Below are positions 55,743 through 64,000 of a stretch of 64,000 bases of DNA, in pieces. The notes below the pieces were generated by a model. That model saw only the letters and a list, made by a program, of their open reading frames with translations. It had not been told where the DNA came from and searched no databases. The DNA is from Devosia sp. Root413D1 (GTDB taxonomy: Bacteria > Pseudomonadota > Alphaproteobacteria > Rhizobiales > Devosiaceae). The translations under genes were made by a program, and so were the position numbers. Each line of letters starts with the position of its first letter. The first letter of the stretch is position 1. Where the stretch lies: assembly GCF_001425235.1 (NCBI RefSeq), contig NZ_LMEA01000011.1, forward strand, positions 372,001 through 436,000, in the 5' to 3' direction.

Positions 55743-56570
55743 TCAGCTTATGGCAAGCGCGCCCTCACCCGCCGGGGGCCTCAATGCGGGGCCCACCGTT
55801 GCAGTGGCAGCGCGCGCACCCGTGACCTTCATCCGCACCTTGGCGCTCGTACCTTCATCTTTGCATTCGAGGCAGTCGACTCTCGCGATCAAGTCCCGCA
55901 GCTTCTTGCTGCCGTAGGTCGCAGCTTTGAAGCTCGGATCGAGCTTCAAAGCCCGGTGATGGATCGTCTCGATGGCGACCCAGCTCCCGCCGGCTCCTAG
56001 TTCGCCAAGCACTCTCAACAGTAAGCGTTCAGCGTCAGCGACAGACGCCTTGGCCGCGGTGGTTTTGGACGACGGCACCGGCGTCTTCGCCGCCTTCGCA
56101 ACAGGCGTCACACCTTTGACCGCCGCTTCCTTTACCGGAGCGTCGATCTCAACGAACTCTTGGCAGGCTCTCCGAAAGCTCTCAGCGGTGTCGGCGCGAC
56201 CGAAGCCAAAGACCTCCAGCCCGTGCTCGCGTATGCGCGTTGCCAACCTCGTGAAATCGCTGTCGGAGGACACGATGCAGAATGCGTCAAGTCCACCGGC
56301 ATGCAGCAAGTCCATCGCATCAATCACCAGAGCAAAGTCAGTTGCGTTCTTGCCTGGTACGTTTGCGAACTGCTGCTGCGGAACGATCGCATGCGTGATG
56401 AGTGCCGACTCCCAACTCTTCGCCTGCCCCTTGCTGAAATCGCCATAGGCGCGGCGCACGGTCGCTGTCCCAAGCTTGGCGATTTCCTCGAACAACCTGT
56501 CGTTGCTCTTTGTAGATGCGTTGTCCGCATCGATCAGCACCGCAAGTCGCCTCTGCATGCCATTCGCCAT
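55743..56570 (-). CDS. NYN-domain RNase-like protein with C-terminal LOTUS (OST-HTH) domain
   Basis: 275 residues. The NYN/PIN-like nuclease domain has the acidic residues AVLIDADNASTK, NATDFALVIDAMDLLH and CIVSSDSDFTRLATRIREHG. A low-complexity Lys/Ala linker leads to an OST-HTH/LOTUS domain (LLRVLGELGAGGSWVAIETI, HHRALKLDPSFKAATYGSKK). Relatives are thought to act on RNA. Base composition is clearly lower in G+C than the flanking genes (about 52-65% against about 70% in lines counted by hand), a sign of possible horizontal origin. The ATG at 56570 is chosen over one six codons upstream. Confidence 0.85.
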   Translation of the reverse strand: MANGMQRRLAVLIDADNASTKSNDRLFEEIAKLGTATVRRAYGDFSKGQAKSWESALITHAIVPQQQFANVPGKNATDFALVIDAMDLLHAGGLDAFCIVSSDSDFTRLATRIREHGLEVFGFGRADTAESFRRACQEFVEIDAPVKEAAVKGVTPVAKAAKTPVPSSKTTAAKASVADAERLLLRVLGELGAGGSWVAIETIHHRALKLDPSFKAATYGSKKLRDLIARVDCLECKDEGTSAKVRMKVTGARAATATVGPALRPPAGEGALAIS

Positions 56571-56672
56571 TACTCGCCCCATCAGCACTCAATGGACTCA
56601 ATATGGCAACGAGCTGCGGCGCGGGGAGTACTCGCGCTGCGCGATCCTGAAACTTACTTAATCAATTGAGTA

Positions 56673-58076
56673 TTACCGCACCACCGCGCTCGCGGCGGCC
56701 AGCCCCCAATCCAGCAGCTCTTTCGCCCGCTCCGGCGTCACGCCCTCGACATAGCAGCGCAGCTCCGGCGCATTGCCGGAGGCGCGGTAATGCACCGTGT
56801 CGCCTGAAACCAGCGAGAAGCGCGGACCATCGATAGTCGAGACCGATTGCACCTCGCCCACCGGCGCGAAGAACTCCTTGGCGTAGCCGGGCTGCTCGAC
56901 CAGCCCCTTCAGCAGCGCGGCGCTGCGTTCGTTCGCCACATGCGCCAGCCGGTCGCTGAGCGCGGCGCGCACCGGCAGGGTCCGCACCAGCCCGGCGACG
57001 CTCTCGCCGAGCTTCGCCGCCGTCCCGAGTACCGCCAGCATCGGCAGCACCGCGTCGCGGGTCGGCAGCGGGCTCAGCACGCGGCCGTTGATCGTCACGG
57101 CGCTGCCCAGCAGCAACCCACCATTGGCCTCGAACCCCACCACGGCGCCGGGCGAGCCGGCGGCCGCATCTTCCATGCCGGTGATGACATAGGGCGAGCC
57201 GACCCTGGTGCGATCGACCCGGCCGAACCAGCCGACGCCTTCGATCGCCGAGTTGGAGGTGACCGGCGTCACCACCCGGTCGGCCCCGAGGAAACGCGCC
57301 GCCAGCATGCCCAGCACGTCGCCGCGCACGAAACTGCCCTCGCCGTCGATCAAGAGCGGCCGATCGCCGTCGCCATCGGTCGAAACGATCGCATCGAGCC
57401 GGTGCTGCCGGATCCAGCCGAGGCGCGGTTCGAACAGTGGATCCGAGAACGCCTCGGTATCGACGGCAACGAAACTGTCGGAACGGCCGAGCCGCACCAC
57501 GTCGGCACCGGCCCGGGTGAGGAACGACACCAGGAGGTCGCGCGCCACTGAGGAGTGCTCGAACACCCCGATGCGCCAGCCCTTCAGCGCTGCCGGATCG
57601 AGCAGACCGCGATAGCGCTGCCGATAGCGGTCGCCGGCGGCTATGCTGCCATCCTCAGCCGCCCCCTCGCCTGCCGGAACGGCATCACTCAGCGCCGCGG
57701 CGATGCCCGTCTCGTCCGCCTTGGTGATCTCGCCCGCCGCGACGTAGAACTTGAGCCCGTTGCGGTCGGCCGGAATGTGGCTGCCGGTCACCATGATCGC
57801 CGGCCCGCCCAGCGCCATGGCATGGAGCGCCAATGCCGGGGTCGGCAGCACGCCGCAATCGACCGGCACCAGCCCCGCCGCGCGGATCGCCACGGCGCAA
57901 TCGGCAACGATCGCCGGGCTCGAGGCGCGCAGATCCCGCCCCAGATAGACCCGCCCACCGGCGACCGTGCCGATATGCTTGAGGAACGCCGCCGTATAGC
58001 GCCGCGCCGCGCCACCGGTGAGATCGACCGCGAGGCCGCGCAGGCCGCTGGTGCCAAACTTCAGTGAATCCGCCAT
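56673..58076 (-). CDS. Phosphomannomutase/phosphoglucomutase family enzyme
   Basis: 467 residues, alpha-D-phosphohexomutase fold. LKFGTSGLRGLAVDL opens domain 1; the phospho-Ser is in MVTGSHIPADRNGLKF; metal binding is STDGDGDRPLL; sugar binding is VGFEANGGLL; and the phosphate loop is YRASGNAPELRCYVE. It is closest in layout to ManB/NoeK-type phosphomannomutases used for nucleotide-mannose or exopolysaccharide precursors. It is distinct from the pgm gene in the glycogen operon. Confidence 0.9.
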   Translation of the reverse strand: MADSLKFGTSGLRGLAVDLTGGAARRYTAAFLKHIGTVAGGRVYLGRDLRASSPAIVADCAVAIRAAGLVPVDCGVLPTPALALHAMALGGPAIMVTGSHIPADRNGLKFYVAAGEITKADETGIAAALSDAVPAGEGAAEDGSIAAGDRYRQRYRGLLDPAALKGWRIGVFEHSSVARDLLVSFLTRAGADVVRLGRSDSFVAVDTEAFSDPLFEPRLGWIRQHRLDAIVSTDGDGDRPLLIDGEGSFVRGDVLGMLAARFLGADRVVTPVTSNSAIEGVGWFGRVDRTRVGSPYVITGMEDAAAGSPGAVVGFEANGGLLLGSAVTINGRVLSPLPTRDAVLPMLAVLGTAAKLGESVAGLVRTLPVRAALSDRLAHVANERSAALLKGLVEQPGYAKEFFAPVGEVQSVSTIDGPRFSLVSGDTVHYRASGNAPELRCYVEGVTPERAKELLDWGLAAASAVVR

Positions 58077-58179
58077 GCCGCACTCCTATCCCGTGAGCTT
58101 TGTCATGGCCTTGGCCGCTCCCGCAAGCGCCGAGGCATCCTTAACCTTTCATTCATCTTGCGCCCGCAGTCTCACCGCC

Positions 58180-58410
58180 ATGCAGATTCAGAAGCGCACC
58201 ATGAACTGGCTGCCGCGCGCCTCGCTCTACGACGAGGCCGAAAGCGCCCGGCTGAAGCGCCGGGCCCAGGCCCAGTCGGATCTTGCGACGTCCGCCAACA
58301 ACAACTCCGCCCTGATCTCCAGCGGCACCTCGAGTGTCGGCGAATCGATCAACCTGACGCTGCGCATCGCCGCGGCCCGCCTGCAGAACGGCACCACCAA
58401 GAAGGTCTAA
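58180..58410 (+). CDS. Small hypothetical protein, 76 residues
   Basis: Reads MQIQKRTMNWLPRASLYDEA, ESARLKRRAQAQSDLATSAN, NNSALISSGTSSVGESINLT, LRIAAARLQNGTTKKV. It is polar and Ala/Ser-rich, with no signal peptide. Divergent from the phosphohexomutase gene, it has a TTAACC...TTCATC-containing promoter region in the 103-base gap. I do not recognise it; the composition and codon pattern favour a real gene. Confidence 0.6.
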   Translation: MQIQKRTMNWLPRASLYDEAESARLKRRAQAQSDLATSANNNSALISSGTSSVGESINLTLRIAAARLQNGTTKKV

Positions 58411-58449
58411 AGGGTTGCATTGGCTGGGGGTATTGCCCAGTTTCGGCGC

Positions 58450-59019
58450 ATGCCTGCCCTCGACTCGATCACCTTCTTCAACCGCGAAGTCACCCTTGTC
58501 GCCCGCGAAGTGCTGGGCGCCGAGTTCCTTGTCGATGGCGTCGGCGGCCTCATCGTCGAGACCGAAGCCTATCACCCGACCGATCCCGCCTCGCACTCGT
58601 ACCGCGGCCGCACCGAGCGCAACGCCTCGATGTTCCTCGGCCCCGGCCATGTCTATGTCTACCGCTCCTACGGCATCCACTGGTGCTTCAACTTCGTCTG
58701 CGCCGACGCCTCCGCCGTCCTCATCCGCGCCATCGAGCCCACCGCAGGGATCGAGAAAATGGCCGAGCGCCGTGGCCTCGCCAACCCACGCGATCTCTGC
58801 TCCGGTCCGGGCAAGCTGGGCCAGGCCCTCGCCATCACCCGGGCACATGACGGCTTGATGGTCGACGGCCCGCCCTTCAGCTTCCGACCTGCCGATGCTC
58901 AGCGCCCGGTGGTGATCGGCCCCCGCATCGGCATCACCAAGGCCGCCGACCTGCCCTGGCGTTTCGGCATCGCCGGCTCTGGCTTTCTCAGCAAGGCGTT
59001 TCGGCCTGCGTCGGAGTGA
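58450..59019 (+). CDS. DNA-3-methyladenine glycosylase (AAG/MPG type)
   Basis: 189 residues. [40 protein letters not shown] with the catalytic Glu, [20 protein letters not shown] and [15 protein letters not shown] are classical for the alkyladenine glycosylase family. It removes alkylated purines in base-excision repair. The ATG at 58450 gives the usual length; a TTG at 58420 would add ten residues. Confidence 0.93.
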   Translation: MPALDSITFFNREVTLVAREVLGAEFLVDGVGGLIVETEAYHPTDPASHSYRGRTERNASMFLGPGHVYVYRSYGIHWCFNFVCADASAVLIRAIEPTAGIEKMAERRGLANPRDLCSGPGKLGQALAITRAHDGLMVDGPPFSFRPADAQRPVVIGPRIGITKAADLPWRFGIAGSGFLSKAFRPASE

Positions 59020-59039
59020 GGCGAAGTGGAGGCCCACAG

Positions 59040-59132
59040 GCGTGAAGGAGGACTTTCACGCGGGTTCGCGGACTTCCTCACAGGCGCAAAAGAAGGCCTT
59101 TGCGCGACGCAAAAGAAGGCTTTCGCGTGGTC
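59040..59132. repeat. Three successive similar hairpins after the glycosylase gene
   Basis: CGTGAAGGAGGACTTTCACG, GCGCAAAAGAAGGCCTTTGC and ACGCAAAAGAAGGCTTTCGC each form a short stem with a purine-rich loop containing GAAGG or GAGGA. They are in direct order with about 20-30 base spacing. They may end transcription from the glycosylase gene or be a small direct-repeat array. Confidence 0.6.
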
Positions 59133-59189
59133 GCACCGGGTTCCCCTTTGCGGCGGCTTTGGATAGGTTGCGCCCGAACTGAACAGGAG

Positions 59190-59501
59190 ATGCCCGTGGC
59201 GGTCGATGCGCTGATCAAGGAATTGCTGGCAACCGGCAGCATGAACGAGGAAACCACCGCCGATCTGAACCGCTGGCAGGCCGAGTTCGCTGGCGGTACG
59301 CTGCACGCGGATGATGCCGCCTATATCGAGGCACTGCACGCCAAGCTCAGCGGCGCCCCGCTTCCCGAGGTCGAAGCCGCGCCTGCTGCCGAACCGGCCC
59401 GCATCGACGGCCTCACCATCGAGGATTGGCGCGACCGCGCCTTGCGCGCCGAGAGCGAACTGGCCGCCCTCAAGGACAGCGTCAGCACCACTAGCGCCTG
59501 A
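59190..59501 (+). CDS. Small hypothetical protein, 103 residues
   Basis: An acidic, helical protein: AVDALIKELLATGSMNEETT, ADLNRWQAEFAGGTLHADDA, AYIEALHAKLSG, then a Pro/Ala/Glu linker and LTIEDWRDRALRAESELAAL ending in a short coiled-coil-like helix. There is no recognised domain. AGGAG is directly before the ATG; a GTG at 59196 has better spacing and may be the real start. Confidence 0.65.
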   Translation: MPVAVDALIKELLATGSMNEETTADLNRWQAEFAGGTLHADDAAYIEALHAKLSGAPLPEVEAAPAAEPARIDGLTIEDWRDRALRAESELAALKDSVSTTSA

Positions 59502-59592
59502 CCTCCCTACTCGCGCCGCTTTGACCTCCGATTGACTGGACATCACCCGCCGCAGCGTGGGTGATAAGCACCTGTCATTGCGGAGGAATCAC

Positions 59593-60708
59593 ATGCGCCT
59601 GTTGCTCGCCGCCCTCGTCGCCTTCAGCGCCGCACCTGCCCTGGCCCAACCGGTGGCGTTGACCACCCGACTGCTCACCGACCGGCTCGACCAGCCGGTC
59701 TACGCGGTCGCGCCGCCGGCCGATCCGCGGCTGTTCGTCCTCGAGCAAACCGGGCGCATCCGCGTCCTCGTCGATGGCCAACTCACCGAAGCCCCATTCC
59801 TCGATCTCAGCAGCAGCGTCAGCAGCGGCGGCGAACGGGGCCTGCTCGGTCTGGCTTTCCACCCCGATTACGCCAGCAATGGCCGCTTCTTCGTCAACTA
59901 CACCGACAAGGACGGCGACACCCGCATCGTCGGCTACAAGGTCTCCGCCGATCCCGCCGTCGCCGACCCCAACTCGGCGGCCGAACTGCTGCACATCGAC
60001 CAGCCCTATGCCAACCACAACGGTGGCTGGCTCGGCTTCGGCCCCAACGGCTACCTCTATATCGGCATGGGCGATGGCGGTTCGGGCGGCGACCCCGAAA
60101 ACCGAGCACAGAACCCCGACGAACTGCTGGGCAAGATCCTCAGGCTCGATGTCGACGGCGGCACGCCCTACGCCATCCCAGCAGGTAATCCCTTCGCCAA
60201 TGGCGGCGGTCGTCCCGAGATCTTCGCGCTCGGCGTCCGCAACCCCTGGCGCCCGGCCTTCGACGGCACCGATTTCTACATCGCCGATGTCGGCCAGAAC
60301 GCCTACGAGGAAATTACCGTCATCGGCGCCGAGGATGCCGGCGCCAATCTCGGCTGGAAGGTGATGGAAGGCCCGGCCTGTTTCGGCGCCGAGACCTGCG
60401 ACCAGGCGGGCCTCGTGCCGCCCACCTACAGCTACTCGCACGACACCGGCGGCTGCTCGATCACCGGCGGCTATGTCTATCGCGGCAAGGCCATCCCCGA
60501 GCTCGCCGGCCAATACTTCTTCGCCGATTTCTGCGACAGCCGCGTCCACTCCTTCGCCTACGCCAACGGCCGGCACGGCGACATTACCTACTGGAATGAA
60601 CAGTTGGGCGCGCTCGGCGCCATCACCTCGTTCGGTGTCGACAGCGAGGGCGAGCTCTACATCACCACGATCGAGGGCAACCTGTTCGAGGTGGTGCGGG
60701 CTGAGTGA
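59593..60708 (+). CDS. PQQ-dependent (soluble aldose) sugar dehydrogenase
   Basis: 371 residues. Signal peptide MRLLLAALVAFSAAPALAQ. The mature protein is the six-bladed GDH-B/Asd beta-propeller: PADPRLFVLEQTGRIRVLVD, GGERGLLGLAFHPDYASNGR, NHNGGWLGFGPNGYLYIGMG with the catalytic His, GNPFANGGGRPEIFALGVRN and CSITGGYVYRGKAIPELAGQ. It oxidises aldoses in the periplasm. GGAGGAATC precedes the ATG. No PQQ synthesis genes are in the window. Confidence 0.92.
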   Translation: MRLLLAALVAFSAAPALAQPVALTTRLLTDRLDQPVYAVAPPADPRLFVLEQTGRIRVLVDGQLTEAPFLDLSSSVSSGGERGLLGLAFHPDYASNGRFFVNYTDKDGDTRIVGYKVSADPAVADPNSAAELLHIDQPYANHNGGWLGFGPNGYLYIGMGDGGSGGDPENRAQNPDELLGKILRLDVDGGTPYAIPAGNPFANGGGRPEIFALGVRNPWRPAFDGTDFYIADVGQNAYEEITVIGAEDAGANLGWKVMEGPACFGAETCDQAGLVPPTYSYSHDTGGCSITGGYVYRGKAIPELAGQYFFADFCDSRVHSFAYANGRHGDITYWNEQLGALGAITSFGVDSEGELYITTIEGNLFEVVRAE

Positions 60709-60715
60709 GAGAGGT

Positions 60716-60791
60716 TGGTGGGCCCACCAGGACTCGAACCTGGAACCAGACCGTTATGAGCGGTCGGCTCTAACCATTGAGCTATGGGCCC
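60716..60791 (-). tRNA. tRNA with CAT anticodon (probably tRNA-Ile2)
   Basis: Read on the minus strand: acceptor GGGCCCA/TGGGCCC, D-stem GCTC/GAGC, anticodon stem GACCG/CGGTC with loop CTCATAA, T-stem CCAGG/CCTGG with TTCGAGT, discriminator A and an encoded CCA. The anticodon is CAT. AGCTCAATGGTTAGAGC and the TGGTT variable loop resemble the lysidine-modified isoleucine tRNA rather than initiator or elongator methionine tRNA; identity between these is my inference. Confidence 0.93.
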
Positions 60792-60985
60792 CTGCCCCGA
60801 GAACGGAGCGCCGCCTCCTTAGCAAGAGGCGGCAGCGAAGCAAAGCCATAGGTCGCAAGACCTTGCCTCCGCCCACCATTCTCCGTCCATAGCTCCCAGC
60901 GCCGCTCTGCCCGATACGCGTTCGCAGTCCCTTTGCACCCGCCCAGCGCTGGTGCACAACTTGCGAAACGTACCGGGAGATGCCG

Positions 60986-61426
60986 ATGGCGCTTCATCGC
61001 ACGGATTTCGAGATCGATGCCTCCGATGCCGAGGTGTGGGCTGTGCTCGCCGACCTCGATCGCTACCCCGAGTGGAACCCTGCCCTGCCGGCCATCTCGG
61101 GTGAGCTTCGCGCGGGCGGCGTGCTGTCAATGACCCTGGCGCTGCCGGGGCGGCCGCCCCTCAACGTTGAGGCCAAAGTCCTCGAGGCCACCCCCAATCG
61201 ACGTCTCTCCTGGCGGGGGCACCTTGGCGCAGACCTGCTGTTCACCGGCTACCGCGAGTTCGCGATCGAGCCGCTCACCGCCGACCGGGTGCGTTTCACC
61301 CATATCGAAGATCTCAGCGGCTGGCTCGCCCCGGTCTTCGAGTTGGTGATGGGTGGCCCGGTGCAGCGCCACCACGAAGACCTCAATGACTCTCTGAAAC
61401 GCCGAGCCGAGACGAAGGCACGCTGA
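60986..61426 (+). CDS. SRPBCC-family protein
   Basis: 146 residues with the START/Bet v1-like helix-grip pattern: FEIDASDAEVWAVLADLDRY, PEWNPALPAISGELRAGGVL, YREFAIEPLTADRVRFTHIE and a long C-terminal helix (VQRHHEDLNDSLKRRAE). Such domains bind small hydrophobic ligands; function unknown. GGGAG fits the ATG at 60986; an ATG six bases earlier is too close. Confidence 0.85.
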   Translation: MALHRTDFEIDASDAEVWAVLADLDRYPEWNPALPAISGELRAGGVLSMTLALPGRPPLNVEAKVLEATPNRRLSWRGHLGADLLFTGYREFAIEPLTADRVRFTHIEDLSGWLAPVFELVMGGPVQRHHEDLNDSLKRRAETKAR

Positions 61427-61567
61427 AGGCCCTTGGCGCGCCTCGATGGGATGGGTCATCCCGATTGCCGCTAAATTTTCTCGCTCCCGTGTCGATTGCG
61501 ACTTTTGCCGTTCGTTGTGTTGACGAAGCGGCATCACTTCCGACTGCCGACTAGCAAGGAACTTCAA

Positions 61568-62122
61568 ATGCGCAAGATCACTGCGGGCTTCTTCCACTCG
61601 GTCGACGGCGTCATCGAGGCGCCCAACCTCTGGCAGGGTGACGCCTTCGACAACGAGCTGGGCGCCCTGCTCGGCGAGGTGATGGGCAAGACCGACACCG
61701 TCATCATGGGTCGGGTCGGCTACCAGGACTGGGCCGGGTACTGGCCCAACGCCGAGGCCGACCAGGGCTTTGCCGACTACATCAACGCAGTGCCGAAATA
61801 CGTGGCCTCCCGCACCCTGAGTCGGGAACAACTGAGCTGGAAGAACACCACGCTGATCAAGGGCGACCTGCTGGATTTCGCCCGCGACCTGAAGAACCGC
61901 GAGGGTGGCGACATTGCCGTCATGGCCGGCGTCGACGTTGCACGCCAGCTGTTCTTTGCCGGACTCCTTGAAGAGCTGACGCTGATCACCCATCCGGTGA
62001 TCGCCGGCAAGGGCAAGCGCATCTTCGAGGCTAACGACCCGATCACTCAGCTCGTGCTCAAGAACTCGACGATCACCAGCAAGGGCAACGTCGTCGTGAC
62101 CTACGGTCTGCGTCCCGCCTGA
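61568..62122 (+). CDS. Dihydrofolate reductase-family (RibD C-terminal-like) protein
   Basis: 184 residues. MRKITAGFFHSVDGVIEAPN, TDTVIMGRVGYQDWAGYWPN, IAVMAGVDVARQLFFAGLLE and LTLITHPVIAGKGKRIFE fit the RibD_C/YyaP subgroup of the DHFR fold. These bind NADPH; the substrate is generally unknown. AAGGAAC precedes the ATG. Confidence 0.88.
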   Translation: MRKITAGFFHSVDGVIEAPNLWQGDAFDNELGALLGEVMGKTDTVIMGRVGYQDWAGYWPNAEADQGFADYINAVPKYVASRTLSREQLSWKNTTLIKGDLLDFARDLKNREGGDIAVMAGVDVARQLFFAGLLEELTLITHPVIAGKGKRIFEANDPITQLVLKNSTITSKGNVVVTYGLRPA

Positions 62123-62129
62123 CGAATGC

Positions 62130-62159
62130 AGAGCCCGCGCATCGAGTGATGCGCGGGCT
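62130..62159. terminator. Bidirectional hairpin between convergent genes
   Basis: GAGCCCGCGCATC pairs perfectly with GATGCGCGGGCTC around AGTG-type loop bases. It lies between the convergent DHFR-family and aldehyde dehydrogenase genes and can serve both. No long T-run is present on either side. Confidence 0.7.
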
Positions 62160-62182
62160 CAATCAACTCGGAACGGCTGGCC

Positions 62183-63622
62183 TCAGCCGGCGGCGGTGTA
62201 GGCCGTCTTCACCTGGGTGAAGAATTCGGCGGCGTATTTGCCCTGTTCCTTGGGGCCATAGCTCGAGCCCTTGCGGCCACCGAACGGCACGTGGAAATCG
62301 ACGCCGGCGGTCGGCACGTTGACCATCACCATGCCGGCTTCGGCATTGCGCTTGAAGTGCGTGGCGTATTTCAGCGAGGTGGTGACGATGCCGGCCGAGA
62401 GACCAAACTCGGTGTCGTTGGCGACGGCCAGCGCCTCGTCATAATCCTTCACCCGGATCACTGCGGCCACCGGCCCGAAAATCTCTTCGCGGGCAATGCG
62501 CATCTGGTTGTGCACTTCGGTGAACAAAGCCGGCTGCAGGAAGTAGCCCGGGTTGTCGCGCTGCACCAGCTCGCCGCCAACCACCAGCTTGGCGCCCTCG
62601 CCCTTGCCGATCTCGATATAGTCGGTGTCCTGCTTGAGCTGGCCCGGATCGACCACCGGGCCGATCTCGGTGTCCTTGGCAATCGCGTCGCCCACCCGGA
62701 GGTTGCGGATCCGCTCGGTGAGCGCTGCGACGAACGCATCATGGATGCCCTCGGTGACGATCAGGCGCGACGAAGCTGTGCAGCGCTGGCCGGTCGAGTA
62801 GAAGGCGCTCTGCGCCGTGGTTTCGACCGCCACCTTCAGGTCGGCGTCGTCGAGCACGATGGTCGGGTTCTTGCCGCCCATTTCGAGCTGGAACTTGCGC
62901 ATCACCTTGACGCTGGCCTCGGCGACGCGGCGGCCGGTATTCACCGAGCCGGTGAAGGTCTGCGCCACGATATCCTTCGAATCAAGCATCGCCTGGCCGA
63001 CCACCGAGCCCTTGCCCATCACCAGGTTGAGCACGCCCTTGGGCAGCCCGTTGCGGTGGAGGATATCGACGATGGCCCACGAGCAGCCCGGCACCAGGTC
63101 GGCCGGCTTGAACACCACGGTGTTGCCGTAGCAGAGCGCCGGCGCGATCTTCCAGGCCGGGATAGCGATCGGAAAATTCCACGGCGTGATGATGCCGACG
63201 ACACCCATGGCCTCGCGCGTCATCTCGACGCCGACGCCCGGACGCACCGACGGCACGCTCTCACCCGAAAGGCGCAACGCCTCGCCAGCGAAGAACTCGA
63301 AGATCTGCCCGGCGCGGGTGACTTCGCCGATGCCCTCGGCAAGAGTCTTGCCTTCTTCGCGGCTCAACAGCTCACCGAGTTCGGCCTTGCGGGCGAAGAT
63401 CTCATGGGCGGTCTTCGACAGGATTTCCCAGCGCTGCAGGATGCCCGAGCGCGACCAGGCCGGGAACGCCGCCTTGGCCGCCGCGATGGCGTCGAGCGTG
63501 TCCTGCTGGCTGGCGCGCGCATAGACGCCGACGACCTCGTTGGTGTTGGAGGGGTTGATATTGTTCACCCCGTCCCCGCCGACCCATTCGCCGTTGATGA
63601 GATTCTTGTGCAGTTCGGTCAT
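62183..63622 (-). CDS. Aldehyde dehydrogenase (alpha-ketoglutarate-semialdehyde type)
   Basis: 479 residues. The N-terminus is LINGEWVGGDGVNNINPSNT; then IITPWNFPIAIPAWKIAPAL, the cofactor segment FTGSVNTGRRVAEA, the general base Glu in LEMGGKNPTIVLDD, and the catalytic Cys in FYSTGQRCTASSRLIV. Overall it is closest in style to 2,5-dioxopentanoate dehydrogenases of sugar-acid or pentose pathways. The downstream-reading neighbour is an FAH-family gene, which often accompanies such pathways. GAGG is correctly spaced before the ATG. Confidence 0.9.
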   Translation of the reverse strand: MTELHKNLINGEWVGGDGVNNINPSNTNEVVGVYARASQQDTLDAIAAAKAAFPAWSRSGILQRWEILSKTAHEIFARKAELGELLSREEGKTLAEGIGEVTRAGQIFEFFAGEALRLSGESVPSVRPGVGVEMTREAMGVVGIITPWNFPIAIPAWKIAPALCYGNTVVFKPADLVPGCSWAIVDILHRNGLPKGVLNLVMGKGSVVGQAMLDSKDIVAQTFTGSVNTGRRVAEASVKVMRKFQLEMGGKNPTIVLDDADLKVAVETTAQSAFYSTGQRCTASSRLIVTEGIHDAFVAALTERIRNLRVGDAIAKDTEIGPVVDPGQLKQDTDYIEIGKGEGAKLVVGGELVQRDNPGYFLQPALFTEVHNQMRIAREEIFGPVAAVIRVKDYDEALAVANDTEFGLSAGIVTTSLKYATHFKRNAEAGMVMVNVPTAGVDFHVPFGGRKGSSYGPKEQGKYAAEFFTQVKTAYTAAG

Positions 63623-63675
63623 GGGGAGTTCCTCTTCACAGGTGCCATAGAGCACCTCGTTTCAACCAACCCCGG

Positions 63676-63756
63676 TGTCATCCGGGCGAAGGCCGGGATC
63701 CATTTCTCCGCCGGCGTTGACGGCGAGTTGGGTCCCTGCTTTCGCGAGGGATGACA
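63676..63756. repeat. GTCATCC-type palindrome (family D), copy 4
   Basis: TGTCATCCGGGCGAAGGCCG, then GGATCC, pairs with GGGTCCCTGCTTTCGCGAGG, then GATGACATC. The loop contains the stem GCCGGCGTTGACGGC. It lies between the FAH-family and aldehyde dehydrogenase genes. Confidence 0.75.
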
Positions 63757-63764
63757 TCGAGTAT

Positions 63765-64000
63765 TTACAACAACCCAGCCTTTGCCAGGTCGCGCAGCAG
63801 GTGGCTGGCGCCGTAGGTCCAGGGGGCGGCCTCGGTGGCGAGGCGCACAGTGTTAGATAGGGTGCCGAGCGACGGCGTCGAGATCGACACCACGTCGCCC
63901 AGCTTGTGGGTGAAGCCCTTGCCGGCGCCGCCACGATCCTTCACCGGCGCGAACATCGTGCCGAGATAGACCACCAGCCCATCCGGATACTGGTGATGCC
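63765..64000 (-). CDS. Fumarylacetoacetate hydrolase family protein, C-terminal part
   Basis: The visible last 77 residues read HHQYPDGLVVYLGTMFAPVK, DRGGAGKGFTHKLGDVVSIS, TPSLGTLSNTVRLATEAAPW and end in KAGLL. GKGFTHKLGDVVSIS with LGTLSNTV is the C-terminal signature of the FAH fold used by dehydratases and hydrolases of sugar-acid breakdown. The start lies beyond the right edge. It is upstream of the aldehyde dehydrogenase in the same direction and is probably in one operon with it. Confidence 0.82.
   Translation of the reverse strand, partial: HHQYPDGLVVYLGTMFAPVKDRGGAGKGFTHKLGDVVSISTPSLGTLSNTVRLATEAAPWTYGASHLLRDLAKAGLL

Overview
The window is about 64 kb of G+C-rich, densely coded chromosome from an alphaproteobacterium, most probably a member of the Hyphomicrobiales (Rhizobiales) close to Devosia. 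This rests on the style of the proteins, a complete urea transporter next to urease, a glycogen operon with its own pgm, the many GTCATCCC... and CCCCACCCCTGTCC... intergenic palindromes, and a classical sigma-54 promoter. It is inference, since no rRNA gene is present. There is no prophage, insertion sequence, CRISPR array or integrase. The only RNA gene seen is one tRNA with a CAT anticodon.

Layout. 1-15 kb is accessory: a cut-off DUF2461 gene and a pentapeptide-repeat membrane protein, a molybdopterin oxidoreductase, a cysteine hydrolase with a GlxA-type regulator, an ankyrin protein, an RND efflux adaptor and pump, then two adjacent secreted proteins of unknown function, one built from a 14-residue Asp/Gly/Leu tandem repeat. 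A 1.2 kb non-coding stretch leads to the nitrogen block (16-33.5 kb): urtABCD, a TerB-like gene, urtE, then ureD, ureA, ureB, ureC, ureE, ureF and ureG. The urease genes are interrupted by two opposite-strand small secreted genes between ureB and ureC, and by SDR, MFS, MliC-like and membrane-protein genes between ureC and ureE. A consensus RpoN promoter precedes urtA. 33.5-37 kb holds a phosphoesterase, a MerR regulator divergent from a membrane protein, a GNAT and a CNNM-type transporter. 37-48.4 kb is a glycogen operon on the minus strand (glgP-glgB-glgC-glgA-pgm-glgX). 48.7-64 kb is a mixture: a CPA2 antiporter, an AI-2E family transporter, a nucleoside hydrolase, TetR with a DUF308 protein, a LysE exporter, an NYN/LOTUS protein, a phosphohexomutase, an AAG glycosylase, a sugar dehydrogenase, a tRNA, an aldehyde dehydrogenase and a truncated FAH-family gene.

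How the parts work together. UrtABCDE would import urea under nitrogen control; UreABC with UreDEFG would hydrolyse it to ammonia and CO2. GlgC, GlgA and GlgB make glycogen; GlgP, GlgX and Pgm return it to glucose phosphates.

Most unusual points. (1) Four secreted proteins, two before urtA and two between ureB and ureC, appear to share a C-terminal domain of about 65-70 residues. I recognise no described family for it, and it brackets the urea cluster. (2) A genome-repeated palindromic element has inserted in frame inside ureF and adds about 55 residues. (3) UreG has THTD in place of the usual NKTD nucleotide-specificity motif. (4) Several families of long palindromes sit inside operons.
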